Below are positions 35,158-46,903 of a DNA stretch of 64,000 bases, one piece after another (the stretch's first letter is position 1; each line of letters begins with the position of its first letter). The notes under the pieces were generated by a model, which was not told where the DNA came from, ran no database searches, and was given only the letters and a program-made list of their open reading frames with translations. Made by a program: the position numbers and the translations under genes. Origin of the DNA: Vitis vinifera (lineage: Eukaryota > Streptophyta > Magnoliopsida > Vitales > Vitaceae); assembly GCF_030704535.1 (NCBI RefSeq), contig NC_081819.1, positions 20,618,001-20,682,000 on the forward strand, read 5' to 3'.

Positions 35158-36957
35158 AATTGGTTGATTGATTGATACAAGGGTTTTTGAGATTCATCCC
35201 TCTGTAATTTATCTTCTTTTCACTCTGTAAACAAAGACGAAGAATCATGAACAGAATATGAAACAACTGATTGTGTAGATTCGTGGATTGAATTAATCCA
35301 TTCAGTGACACATGATATAAAAATTGTTGATTTTACAAATATTTATATTATTTTTTTCCTATAGTACTGATTTCATGTCTTATACCTACACCTAGACTCT
35401 CTTTTTATAAATCCACAAGTCAAATTAATTTTTAAATTGGTATTTCTGTGGTATGAATTTTTTATTATTATTATTTTTTGGAATTATTTTGATAGGGATT
35501 TACTTTGAAGATTTTTTTTTAAAATTAATTATTTTTACTAGGACCCTCCATTTTTCACTGGAATTTTTTTTTAAAAATAGTCAGATAATTTATAAACAAG
35601 CATGTATATTAAGAACTTTTTGTAATAAATAAAAAATAAATAATATCAAGAATAGAAAATAGAGAAGACCATAAAAATAAAATAGGAATATTTGGTTAGA
35701 AGGGTTAAAATAAGTTGTATTGAATACAATGTAAAGATTTATTTACTATAATGAATTTGTAATTGTAAATTCACTCAAATGCTCCATTTATTAATTAATA
35801 GAAATATTTGGGCAAAAAAGAAGAAGATAATACTTGTATTTGGAATAATAATATTCACTTATTCAAAAGTGTAAATATAACTTCAACTTAGATATTTTTA
35901 TGTATTTTAGTTTTAATTGTATTTTAACTTTTAAAATTTTTTATTTTGTTGTTAATGTCAATTAATAAAATTTTTATTCAATTTTGTAAAAGAAAAAGAC
36001 GAGTAAACTTATATAATATAAGATATAATATCATTATTAACTAGAAGATTAGAAAGATCTTATTCATCTCTCGAGGATCCTAAAGAATTTTTCTATAATC
36101 ATTTGTATCTCATATTATATAATAAAAAATTTATAATATATTTATTTGTAAAAGAGTTTTAAAAAATTAGAATAATAAATTAATTTTGGAAAATTTTATT
36201 TAATATTATCAAGTAAAATGGTTATTTCAAGAAATAATTATTGTGACTTATGAAAAATTATAATATTTTTAAATGGATGAAAAAAAAACTGATTTATAAA
36301 AGTTGAAATCATTTTTTCTATATTTTTTTAAATTAGTGAAGAAAGAATACCTATTTTTTCCTATATATTATATCTTTGAGTGTCATAGATATAATTCATT
36401 GTATTTTCTATTATAATTATATATTTTTATAGTTTGATTTTTTTTAAAAAAAATTATATAATACTTTTCTAAATTGATTTTAAAATAATTTTTAAAAGAT
36501 ACACTTAACTAACATTGTTATAGCATGTTTATGGTTAAAATACAAAAGGATTTGTAAACAAGTATATCTATTATTTATATTTTCTTATAGTAAAAAGATT
36601 TCTATTCAATATGATCTGATTATCTTAGATTTGATTTAAATTTAGAAATTAGAAACATATTATAAAATTTTTTTAATAAATATAAAGTAAATAATATTGA
36701 GAATAGAAAGTAAAAAAATAAAAAATAATAAAAATAAAAAACCAAACAAAAATCTAAATCAATTAAGGAAAGCTTACCTCCTAGTTACAGAAATAGTAAC
36801 TAACCCTACTCAAGTATTCGTCTCTGGTTCTTCTATAAATAAGAACTGAATCAGAAACAGTAACTAACACTATTCAAGTATTCATCTCTGGATCTTCTAC
36901 AAATAAGAACTGAGCGACACTCAGGAATTGGGGCGTTGGTGAATTCTCTGGCGGTGA
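35158..36957. other. Spacer between SINA copies 4 and 5, with copy 5 promoter
   Basis: 35158-35390 is the 3' flank shared by the array. 35780-36130 repeats the upstream block of copy 4. A tandem duplication of about 70 bp in the promoter (about 36785-36915) gives two copies of 'agtaactaac...caagtatt...ataagaactga'. The first has a TATA box CTATAAATAA (36833-36842); in the second the same place reads CTACAAATAA. No additional gene. Confidence 0.6.
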
Positions 36958-39021
36958 ATGGGAAACTGCGTTGTTCCCGGAGATCTTCACTCCCTAACCA
37001 TGTTCGAGGAGCTGGTCAAGTGCTCCGTTTGTTTTGAATATATGAACCGTCCAATTTATCAGGTGCGTTTGTTCTTTCCCTTTTCATTTTTGGTGGTGGT
37101 TGGTTGCTGGGAAGGTTTTGGATTTTTTTTTTTTTTTTTTTTTCCTGAGATGCACGGATACCAAATTGAAGTTGTGGATTGGATTAAAAATTTTTAGATG
37201 ATTTTATTTATTGCATTTTTTTTTTGGTTGAGTTGGATTGAATTGGATTTGGTTTTTGCCACTAAATTTGTATTGCCAACTGGGTTTTAGAACAGCCTTT
37301 CCCTATCCCTGACCCCTGGGGCCTGTGGTAATTGATTGACAATACTGGTTCTCTTCCTTGCCCAGTTCCTTGGTTGTCAAGAAAGAGGAACGGTTCTAGA
37401 AGAGCATACGCCTACCTCTATGCATCAAGCACTTGGATCTCTTGGTATGAGTTTGGCAAGGCTTTGAGTTCACACAGAGGTGTTACACTATATTGAGTTT
37501 CTGCCTATTTAATTCCAAAGACTACACCTTGCAATGCCTCACACAAACTAAGTGATATCTGAAACTCCTTTGATCAGGGAAAATATGATAAAGCAGAAGG
37601 TCTAAAGGGAAGGTCATTGGAATTACAGAGAGAGGAGAGTAGATGACATACTAATGGTGCAGAAACAGAGAAGGTGTTGGGATTGCAGTACCAAAGAGAA
37701 GAGACTATCAATAGGCCTCGGAACAGATGGATTTAGGAGGCGGACTTTTGGTGCATGCGTAACTTTGTATCAGAAAAACTAGATGTGAAAGCTGTATTTG
37801 GGAGATGAAGAATTTGGAGCTACTTGGCACCTGCTAGTGCCTTTTTTAACACACCAATCTTTCAGAGGGAGTGACAGTATTGGAAACTTTGGAACGTTGG
37901 TCCTTTGGGGGATCATAGGAGAGTGAAGTGGAAGCAGATTCTTCGTGCTTTTTGCTCGAAATGAAATTTACTTCTGTGTCTTGCCATTTCTGGTATATCA
38001 CTCTTCTGTCATAAATATGGTGTTATGTATCTGAAGAAGGTGCCTACTTGCTCTGTTATTAGCGCCTGTGCGAGGTTATCCCAGGCCTGGTTTGATTGCT
38101 TCCCTGGAGCTTGAACATCCCCTTTTTATCCTTCTTCCATTTTTTGTGTCTTTTGAAAATGGTTATATCACCGTTGGTCTTTTCTTTTATCCGCATCCTC
38201 CACTTTTGATGATAGAGTGATTTTGATCATGAATGCCTTAAATCGGTATATTGCCTAGATGTCCCTTCCAGTTTTATAAATATGTAAATGATGTCTTCTT
38301 GTTTGTCTAGGAATAGAAAACCCGAAAGGTTTTGTTTTTCGTGGATGTTTGAAACAAAGCTTCTGTTCCTGCAGTGCCACAATGGACACACACTCTGTTC
38401 AAGCTGTAAAGCAAGGGTACTCAACAAATGTACCAGTTGTAGGCAGCAGCTTGGTGATATAAGGTGTCTAGCTCTGGAGAAGATGACCGAATCACTTCAA
38501 CTGCATTGTAAGTATGAGGAGTTTGGATGCCCTGAGATCATGCATGAAGACTCGTGTAACTTCCGGCCATACAGCTGCCCATGGCCTGGATTGCCGTGCT
38601 CTGCTGTTGGGGATATTCCATTCCTTGTTTCTCACTTGACAGATTATCACAAGGCAGTCATGTTCAATGGCTGCGACTTCGAGCTTGAATTTTTAATTGA
38701 AGATCTCCGTAAACACTCAGGCTGCAGATGGTTAGCAATTGTAAGTACTTTTTTTACATTGCCATAAATTTAGATTCATAAAATGTAACCTTTAGATAAG
38801 CACCTTGGCACCAGACATTAAGAGAGTGATGCCAAAAACACTGCATACACGATTCACAGGTTTGCTGAAAAACAGTCTCAATATGATAACATGGTTGGTT
38901 GTTGGATTATGGCAAATAACTGAATTTTTTCTTTTGCCTTTTTCAGATCATCAATTGTTATGGCAAATACTTCTGTGTTCATACTGAAGCCTTCTTATTT
39001 GCGTGGTATTCCTCAGCCTGA
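36958..39021 (+). pseudogene. SINA/SINAT-type E3 ligase, copy 5 (frameshifted; possible 181-aa RING protein)
   Basis: Exons 36958-37062 and 38375-38740 are open, and exon 3 starts at 38947. The RING is complete. In exon 2, seven codons are missing relative to copies 2 and 4 (after GCPEI), shortening the C-to-H spacing of SIAH finger 1 from 11 to 4. WYGC has become WPGL. In exon 3, 16 bases are missing near 38995 relative to copy 1. The frame shifts and stops at 39019-39021, so about 85 residues of the TRAF-like domain are lost, although their sequence persists out of frame to 39281. The predicted product, if made, is a RING protein without a functional dimerisation/substrate domain. I call it a pseudogene, with the option of a truncated regulator. 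Confidence 0.75.
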
Positions 39022-39281
39022 TAGGCAACCAAGCAGAGGCCTGCAACTACAGCTACAGCCTGGAGATAGGGGGAAATGGGCGGAAGCTTACTTTTGAGGG
39101 CATCCCACGAAGCATTAGGGAGAGTGAGAGGAGGAGTTTGGAGAGTGCGGACAGCCTCATTGTGCTGGGAAGCATGGTACATTCCTTAGGAGGGGAGACG
39201 AGAGAGCCAAAACTTGAAATTACAGGTGGGATAAGGAAATCCCAGATTCCAGTGTGTGCATGTGTGGATAAAACCGGTTGA

Positions 39282-40213
39282 TCGATTGATATGAGATTCT
39301 TCCCTCTGTAGTTTATCTTTCTTTCCACTCTGTAAACAAAGACGAAGAAGACATGAGCAGAACATGAATGAATTGATTGGGTAGATTCGTGGATTGAATT
39401 AATACATCCAGTGATACATGATATAAAAATTCTTGATTTTACAAATGTTTATATTTTTTTTTCCTTTAGTGCTGATTTCATGTCTAATAACTATAGTCTT
39501 TTTAACAATTATTTTATAATATTTTGTAGGATAAAATTCTATTTGAAAATCTTAAAATATTTTTAATCAACTTTTAATATTTTTAAAGATAATTTTTATG
39601 TCTCATGATTGTTAAAAAATGGTACTTAAAAAATAAGTGAAAAGGGTAAAAAATAATTAAAAGTTGTTCTCTCCATATTGTATTTTATTTTATATTCTTA
39701 AAAACAGAAAATAAAAATTAATTTTTGGTTATCAAAATGTGTTTTTCTGATTTTTTTTATTTTAGAGAATAAAAAATTATTTAAAAAAATAATTATCTAT
39801 TAATTTGATATTTTTATTTTTCAATAAATTTTTTTGATAAAGAGTATTTTGCTAAAAAAATATTAAATAATTATATTTTGTATTTTTGAAACATGGAGGT
39901 TGCTCTCTTGGATACGTGACTGTTTTATTCATTCCAGTGAAATAAGCCATTAAAGAAAAAAGGAAAGAAAGAAATCCACCGTCTAGTTGCAGTCCAAAAC
40001 GTTGCGTTTTGACATGTAACGGCGTCGTTTAATATACGACGTCAGTGGGTGTTTATCTTGTACCTGAACAAAGGGTTTATGAGGGGTTTTTTGCCCCTTT
40101 TTCTCAAGCGTATTCGCAAAGAAAAGGATGATTCTCTTCTTAACCTTTGTTACAGGATCCTTCCTGTGAATCATAGATAGCTTCATTTCCAAAAATTTCT
40201 CTGCCATTCGTCC
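39282..40213. other. Array end and EMB1703 promoter region
   Basis: 39282-39480 is the shared SINA 3' flank. 39530-39930 is a third copy of the block found before copies 2 and 3, ending 'ggaggttgctctcttggata'. 39960-40213 is the EMB1703 promoter and leader, with a near-palindromic GACGTC core (about 40037-40046) and an ACGGCGTCG word. No clear TATA box is seen. Confidence 0.55.
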
Positions 40214-43200
40214 ATGGAGCTTCTCACTTCCCCTTTCTTAAACCGCCCTCAGTTTCTGTCTAGGGTTTCGTTTTCTTCTTCCAGAACTGCAAATAAGAAG
40301 AATTCATTCGAATTCAACATACCCCACTTCAAATCTCCTCTGTGTTTCCCATTTTTCTCTAATTCACCCTTCTCTAACGCAAAGAAATTGGAAATTTCCG
40401 CTCATTTCCGCCGGCCTTCCAATCGTCGAAACTCGCTTAGGAAAAAGCTCGTTGGTGATCAACAGGTGCGTCACAATCCAATTTCAAATAACCCACATTC
40501 TGATTTTCAAAACCCAAGTAGTAGTTTAAATGATACAGAAAGTTTTCGAGAAAATTTGAATTATGACAGTGTAAATGAGAATCACACTGCGGAAGAATCG
40601 AAATCCAAAGTTCTGGGTGAATCTGTTTTGTTGAATGAGCTGGAGAATTGGGTTGATCAGTACAGGAAAGATGCTGAGTACTGGGGTATTGGGTCGGGTC
40701 CCATTTTTACAATTATCGAGGATTCAGATGGTAATGTTGAAAGGGTTGTTGTTGGTGAGAATGAGATTCTAAGAAGAAGTGGCCATGGAGAACTTGAGGA
40801 TTTATCACAAGTGAATTTGAAAATTTCGTATGCAAAGTCTTTGGCTAGAGAGATGGAGAGTGGGAAAAATGTGATTCCAAGGAACAGTTCGATAGCTAAG
40901 TTTGTAGTTTCAGGTGAAAAATCGGGTATTGTGAATGTAATTCGGAATGTTACTCTTCCACCGGAATTGTCCAAGAAGTTATCGAGAGTTGGGTTTTCAG
41001 TGTTATGCGGATTTGTTGTTGTTTGGGCAGTGAAAAAATTATTCACTACTGGAAATAGGAAGGTGGAATTCACAAGTCTGGAGAAGGAAATGATGAGGAG
41101 AAAGATCAAGTCCAGAATGGGGAAAGAAGAGGTGGAAGAGGTTAGTGTAGAAGTCGTTCAACCTTCCCCTGAGCTGCCTATGGTGTCCACTGAAAGGCCT
41201 AAGCTTGATCAGCAAGAACTCATGAGTAGCATTTTGAGAATGAAAGATGACTTGGCATCAAAGGATTTTGATGGTAAAATTCAGGAAATCAGAGAAATGG
41301 CCAGGCGAGCCCGGGAAATCGAGGGACAAGATCCTTCACTTGTTGATGGAGATGGAGAGGAAAATCAGATAGTGATTGAGGAATTGTCTGATGAGGCTGA
41401 AGTGATCAAACAGCATACAGAAGAAGATGCGAGTTTTCTAAACAATCTTTCAAAAGGAGCTCCCATGCAAGCAATGGGCATTAATGGAACTGTAAAGCCA
41501 TCATCTCTAGGCGAAAAGGAAAGAGATGATCTTGGATTATCTAGTGAACCTTCTCCAAAGAATAAGGATTTGCAAACTTTAACTGCTTTAAGTGGTCCAT
41601 ATGACAGGCAAAGCACTACACAGGATCTAGAAGATAGTGAAAATACTTCTGACTCTCTGGACGCAATAGAAGCAATCCAGTCCACTGATAGTCATTACGG
41701 TCAAACAAGCATGCCAAAGAAAGGTTCTACCAGTAAAATACCAAGGGTCATAATGTCTGTGAAGGAAGCTAGGGATTACCTCTCTAAGAAGCAAGACAAA
41801 CAAGAGCTCCAAGTTAGAGTCGCACAAGAAAGCCATGATGATTTAAGGCTATTGAATGGTAAAACATCGGTCAATAATTCAAGGTATGGATTGGACATGA
41901 ACGATAATGTGTTTGAACATTCCATTGTATGTGGAACATCAGATTTCACACCTGCTGCCAATGCTAGTGATGAAGGTAATACTGATTTAGAGCTATCTAT
42001 TGATAAAGCATTGATGAGCGATACAAGCCATGGACTGGATAATGATGATAATGACCCTGAAGATGCTGAGGAAGAAGTCGGAGTGCTTAATCTTCAAGCA
42101 TCGAGAGGTTCCATGGATCATGAAGGCGATGACAGCTTTCCAGAGACAGGACCATCTGTGATTAAGGAGAACTGGATGGAGAAAAATTTTCACCAATTGG
42201 AGCCAGTGGTTAAGAAGATTGGAACAGGCTTTAGAGAAAATTACATGGTTGCTAGGGAGAAAGTAAATCAAGAGTTAAATATGAGTTTGGAGGTGCCAGA
42301 GCTTGAGTCTGGTGAAGACCACAGCGAACTTGAGTGGATGAAAGATGATAATCTTAGAGAAATTGTTTTTCAAGTTCAGGAAAATGAGTTAGCAGGGCTT
42401 GATCCATTTTATTCAATGGATGATGAAGATAAAGCCGCATTCTTCAAGGGTCTTGAGAGGAAAGTCGAGAAGGAGAATGAGAAGCTGTTGAATTTGCATG
42501 GGTGGATCCATTCAAACGTCGAAAACATTGATTATGGAACAGGTAGTTCTTTTTACTGGGATTCCCCTCAATATTTTCTTAACATGGAATGAGCATATTT
42601 TAACTTATTTTAAAATACACTTACATGTATATCGAAACCCTACACTGAGATCCACCGAGTTTATATTGGTTTCTTTAGAATTGTTAAAATTTTCCAGATG
42701 GCCAACATTGCATACTGCTGAATAAGCATCAGTTTGTCACATTTCGAATAGCTCAAATAGAAATTTACTTAACAAAACCTAGAATTTCAAATTTTTGAAA
42801 GCATCGGTTGCTGATAGAGTTTCTTGCTTTTGGTCTAGATGGTATTAGTTTGTATGATCCACCAGATAAAATTATACCACGCTGGAAAGGTCCACCCATA
42901 GAGAAAGACCCTGAGTTCCTCAATAATTTTGTGGAGCAAAGGAAGGTGTTTTTTGCTGAAAATGCAGGAAGCCATTACCCTATGAAGAATGATGAACAAG
43001 TTTCTCTTCAAGAATCAAAAGAATCTCTCCCACATGAAAGCCCTTCCACTTCCAGTGCAGTCTTTGATCCAAAGAAGAAATTTCATGATGGGGCCTCAAA
43101 AAGATCGAAGACAATTATAGAGAGTAGTGACGGTTCCATTAAAGCTAGCAAAAAATCAGGAAAGGAGTACTGGCAACACACAAAGAAATGGTCTCATGGG

Positions 43201-44342
43201 TTTTTGGAATCATATAATGCAGAGACAGACCCAGAAGTTAAATCTGCCATGAAGGATATAGGGAAGGACCTAGATCGATGGATCACTGATAAAGAAATAC
43301 AGGAATCAGCTGATCTGATTACCAAAATGCGTGAAAGAAATAAAAAGTTCATGGAAAAGAGGCTTGAGAAGCTCAAAAGAGAGATGGAATTGTTTGGACC
43401 ACAAGCTGTAGTTAGCAAGTACCGCGAGTTTGGAGACGAGAAGGAAGAGGATTACCTATGGTGGTTAGATGTTCCCTTTGTACTGGTAAGTTTTGTAAAT
43501 ACCCATCTTCCTTCCTCTGTTATCTTGATCAGATTCTTCCAATTTTTAGCCTATCTTCCTCATCAAGGGTGTAAAAATTACTGAAGAAAATCTTTATCTT
43601 CTGCCCATTCTTCCAGTGCATTGAACTATACACAACTGAAAATGAGGAACATAAAGTAGGGTTTTATTCATTGGAGATGGCTGCAGACCTTGAATTGGAA
43701 CCAAAGCAGTATCATGTGATTGCTTTTGAAGACCCTGGCGATTGCAAGAATCTTTGCTATATCATACAAGCTCATATGGATATGCTTGGAAATGGCCATG
43801 CCTTTGTTGTCGCAAGACCGCCCAAGGTAGACTCTTTTTCTCAGTCTTTTATTCACAGTTTTCAGTGAAGAGGAAATTTTTTTGATTGTTTTCTTGTTCT
43901 AAGATGAAGTGAATTCAGAGATGAAGCCCTGTTATTCCTCTTAACTGTCTAAAACCTCTGCAGGATGCTTTTCGGGAAGCCAAAGGAAATGGTTTCAGTG
44001 TAACTGTGATTAGAAAAGGGCAGCTACAGCTCAATGTGGACCAAACACTGGAAGAGGTGGAGGAACAAATCATCGAGATTGGAAGCAAAATATACCATGA
44101 TAAGATCACGCAAGAACGCTCTGTAGATATAAGCGCATTGATGAAGGGGGTGTTTGGTCCCATCAACCCAACCAAGCCTTCTAAGAGGTAATTTCTGTAC
44201 CTTGTTGAAGCAACTTTGGCCAGATTCTGCAGTTTCATTGCTCTCAAAATAGTTTGGATTCTTCAGTCTGTCTAATTAAATTCCTTCCGTTTTTTTTTCC
44301 AGAAGAAGATTGAAGCGGAGACGGAAGAAGCCTACCAAATGA
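40214..44342 (+). CDS. EMB1703: EMB1703-like plastid protein
   Basis: Five coding exons: 40214-42542, 42839-43485, 43617-43826, 43964-44187 and 44303-44342. They join in frame (phases 1, 0, 0, 2) to give 1149 aa. It resembles Arabidopsis EMBRYO DEFECTIVE 1703 (At3g61780, recalled from memory), required for embryo development; its biochemical role is not known to me. Residues 1-60 are rich in Ser, Phe and basic residues with few acids, as in a chloroplast transit peptide. A single membrane segment lies at about 259-276. The middle (300-760) is acidic, low-complexity and probably disordered. The conserved C-terminal part begins 'GISLYDPPDKIIPRWKGP' (exon 2) and includes 'EHKVGFYSLEMAADLELEPK' (exon 3). 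The protein ends in a basic run RRRLKRRRKKPTK. The start ATG has context ccATGg. The gene lies next to SINA as in Arabidopsis. Confidence 0.9.
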
Positions 44343-45554
44343 GGAAGGATGCTCCTACCTTAGAGCATTACCAGGAGAGACAATGATGGACCCCTTCCAT
44401 TATAGGTATTGCCCCTTCATTTTGACATTTCTCACTTTTGAGTGTCTTTGGCTGTGTTTGGGCACTGTTTTCTAAGAGTAGTTTTTTTTTTTTCAGAACA
44501 AAAAGAATATAAAAACATATTTGATTATCAATTGTTCTCAAAACATTATGTTTTCTAATAACATATTTTAATTGTTTTAAATTGTTTCTAAAAACTGTTT
44601 TAAAAAATAACCATACCGAAGAATAATTTAAAATATAAAACTATAAATAAAAATTATATTTAAGAAATATTTAGAAGTATAGAAAACAGATTAAAACCAT
44701 TTCCACATTAGATTCAAAAATTGTTTTTTGAGAACTGTTGCTGAAAATGCTCCCAAATAGACCCTATCCCTTTTTGTTTTTGCACCCATATAGAAACCTA
44801 CCTGAGTTCCATTGCCAAAACTGACTTGTGCCTTCTTGATCCTCGTAGGCACGGTCTTACTTCCAATAAAATTTTAATCATGTTCCCAACAAGATCGGGA
44901 GCCAGAAACCACCACCCTCTTGAATGTTTGCCCTAAATCTTTGAGGAGGCTAGATGCCAACAACTCAGAAAGATTTTGATTTTGTGTAGGCGTCTTGCCC
45001 CCCCGGACCTTAAAAGAGAGCTTTAACGGGGTGTCCCTGTTTGCAGTCCCGCACAAATCATGCAGTTGGCTCAGTTGTATGTCCTCACCGGTTTTGCTGG
45101 CTCCTCCGGGCATGCAAGAGCAGAAGACCAAGAAATGAAGTTTATCTCATCAAATTCATAGAGTCCTTGTCCTGTTCCACCTGCGAAGTTTTATTTGTGG
45201 GTGTACAGAATTCCCAATGCTTCCCTCGTGATGCCAAGATAATTTTAGAAAGTAGGATTTGAGCAAAATGCCTGATACGTTGAGGGTTATATTACAAATT
45301 TATTTCAATTCCTAAGTAGGATTGTCCAATTGCTCGGTATTATAATAAAATTGGAGTCCTAACTATCTATCAATTCACCATTATTTTGCCCTAAAAAGAG
45401 ATCATAGGGATCATAAATTAAGGTTCAGATCAGGATGAGTCATAACTTCGAAAAGATAAAGAACTCGGGGAAGAGAGAACTCTCAAAAAATAATGGTATG
45501 GAATGACGAAATTATATGCAATTTCCCATAAAATTTGGAGTTCTGACAAAATCA
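44343..45554. other. Spacer between EMB1703 and the LEA-2 gene
   Basis: Holds the EMB1703 3' UTR, a MITE-like element (44450-44765) and a GC-richer stretch (44820-45260). That stretch contains an 85-codon minus-strand open frame (44874-45131) with no recognisable domain. The last 300 bp probably contain the 3' UTR of the LEA-2 gene. Confidence 0.5.
44450..44765. mobile_element. MITE-like element with imperfect terminal inverted repeats
   Basis: The left end 'ggctgtgtttgggcactgtttt' is inverted at the right end as 'aaatgctcccaaatagaccc', with several mismatches. The interior is AT-rich and contains many 'aaaaca' words. It is an old copy; no target duplication can be defined. hAT-like ends are possible. 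Confidence 0.45.
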
Positions 45555-46139
45555 TCAGCAATGAAATCCAAGTACAGAGCCGTTACTCACTTCAATGGCA
45601 ACGCTGCAGCTCACTCTGCTATCAACTGTATGTGTGAAGAACCACAATACCCTAACCCTACCCACAAGCTTCATCCTTGACTCGATCTCCATCGTGGGCT
45701 CCATTCCCATGCCCACCCCACCCACTCCATCATTCAACGCCGTCACCCCACTCAACGGCGCCTGCGTCACCGGAAACGACTTCACGGCGAACGTTGCCAA
45801 CATGTACTGCGTCCTCCCGGCATCAATCTTGCCGGCCGGAATGAACATGAACCCTACCTCGCTGCCGGAGTAGACGAGCTGGACTGAGCTGTCATAGTGA
45901 GTGAAGGCATCGCGGTTAGGGTTCTTGACAGCCACGTACTGAGAGAAGGTGAAGTCGACAGTGCCGTTGGAGATTGAGAACGTCGGGAACCTCATGGCGT
46001 GGACGGCGATCTTTGGATCTTTAGGCTTGAAGACGCAGAGGTAAACGATGACAATAACTGCGACGGCGAGGACTAAGAAGACCGTAGCCACTATACATGA
46101 AGCTAGGTTCGTACGGCCTGGTCGCCGAGGTTCATTCAT
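45555..46139 (-). CDS. LEA-2 / NDR1-HIN1-like membrane protein
   Basis: Intronless, 194 aa from the ATG at 46139. An upstream in-frame ATG at 46232 would add 31 residues, but those are basic and unlike the family, so I prefer the shorter form, where 'RRTNLASC'-type sequence leads straight into the membrane segment. A basic N-terminus is followed by a single transmembrane helix (about 13-36) and the typical 'FKPKDPKIAV' junction. An LEA-2 beta-sandwich domain then runs to the end, with 'VKNPNRDAF' (the conserved N-P-N). Family members sit at the plasma membrane or endomembranes and act in stress and defence responses; the function of this one is unknown. It resembles the At3g54200/At2g46150 group. 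Confidence 0.88.
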   Translation of the reverse strand: MNEPRRPGRTNLASCIVATVFLVLAVAVIVIVYLCVFKPKDPKIAVHAMRFPTFSISNGTVDFTFSQYVAVKNPNRDAFTHYDSSVQLVYSGSEVGFMFIPAGKIDAGRTQYMLATFAVKSFPVTQAPLSGVTALNDGVGGVGMGMEPTMEIESRMKLVGRVRVLWFFTHTVDSRVSCSVAIEVSNGSVLGFHC

Positions 46140-46903
46140 GGCTGAATTGTAAACTTCCTCGGCAATTCTTGGTTCTTTTCTGTGTATTTTCCCGAGAAAG
46201 TGACGGGAGTAAAATGAGAGAGAGTGACTCAAAGGAGTAGTTAGAATTTAGCAAAAGCAAGGGAGACAAGATTTGATTCTACAGTGGCTGGATAAGTGCC
46301 ACGTCGCAGATTCCATTGTTTGAAAAAAATTTCTCAGAAGGGTTGAGTGCAGAGGATCACTGCCTGATGCCTTTTTTTTGAGTAAGAGTTACGTTTAGTA
46401 TATTTCTAATTTCCATGATTACACTTCCAAATTGGGCTCCCAACTGCAGGGATTTCAGCCCTTGGGGCCCCATATGTAGGTCCCATCTGATGCGTCAAAC
46501 GCTGATTGGAGCAAGTAATAATTACGGCTTACGCTCCCCGTCCAAAATAGTAATTACAAATGACAAAATTTCATGTCCGGACCCTGGAGGAATGAAAATA
46601 AAATAAAAATAAATGTAAATCAGAATTTTCACATAGAAAAATAAAAAATAAAAAATAAAAATGAAATTTAATTTTTATATTAATGATCTTTTTTTGTTGC
46701 CATGTAAAGAAAAAGCTTCCAAGTACTAAAACTTAAAAGATTTGCATAGTATTTTCAACACAAATCTGTGGGTAACCCCCCAATACAAATTACAATACAT
46801 AGAAACAAATGAACAGATGAAAGAATCTGTCATCCAATTGAAGCCTAGCATGTAGTAAACCCATATACACTGTGTATTTACTTACCTACATTCTCCATTG
46901 ATC
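46140..46903. other. Spacer between the LEA-2 and PI4K-gamma genes
   Basis: 46140-46300 is the LEA-2 leader and promoter on the minus strand. 46400-46900 is mixed sequence whose right part (about 46700-46903) is probably the 3' UTR of the kinase gene. No further gene. Confidence 0.5.

Noticed and set aside
44874-45131. Minus-strand 85-codon open frame in a GC-richer patch
   Set aside because: No recognisable domain, no start context or promoter, and no splice partners; kept only as a note in the spacer entry.
46140-46232. Longer N-terminus for the LEA-2 protein from an upstream ATG
   Set aside because: The extra 31 residues do not resemble the family, and the downstream ATG leads directly into the conserved membrane region.
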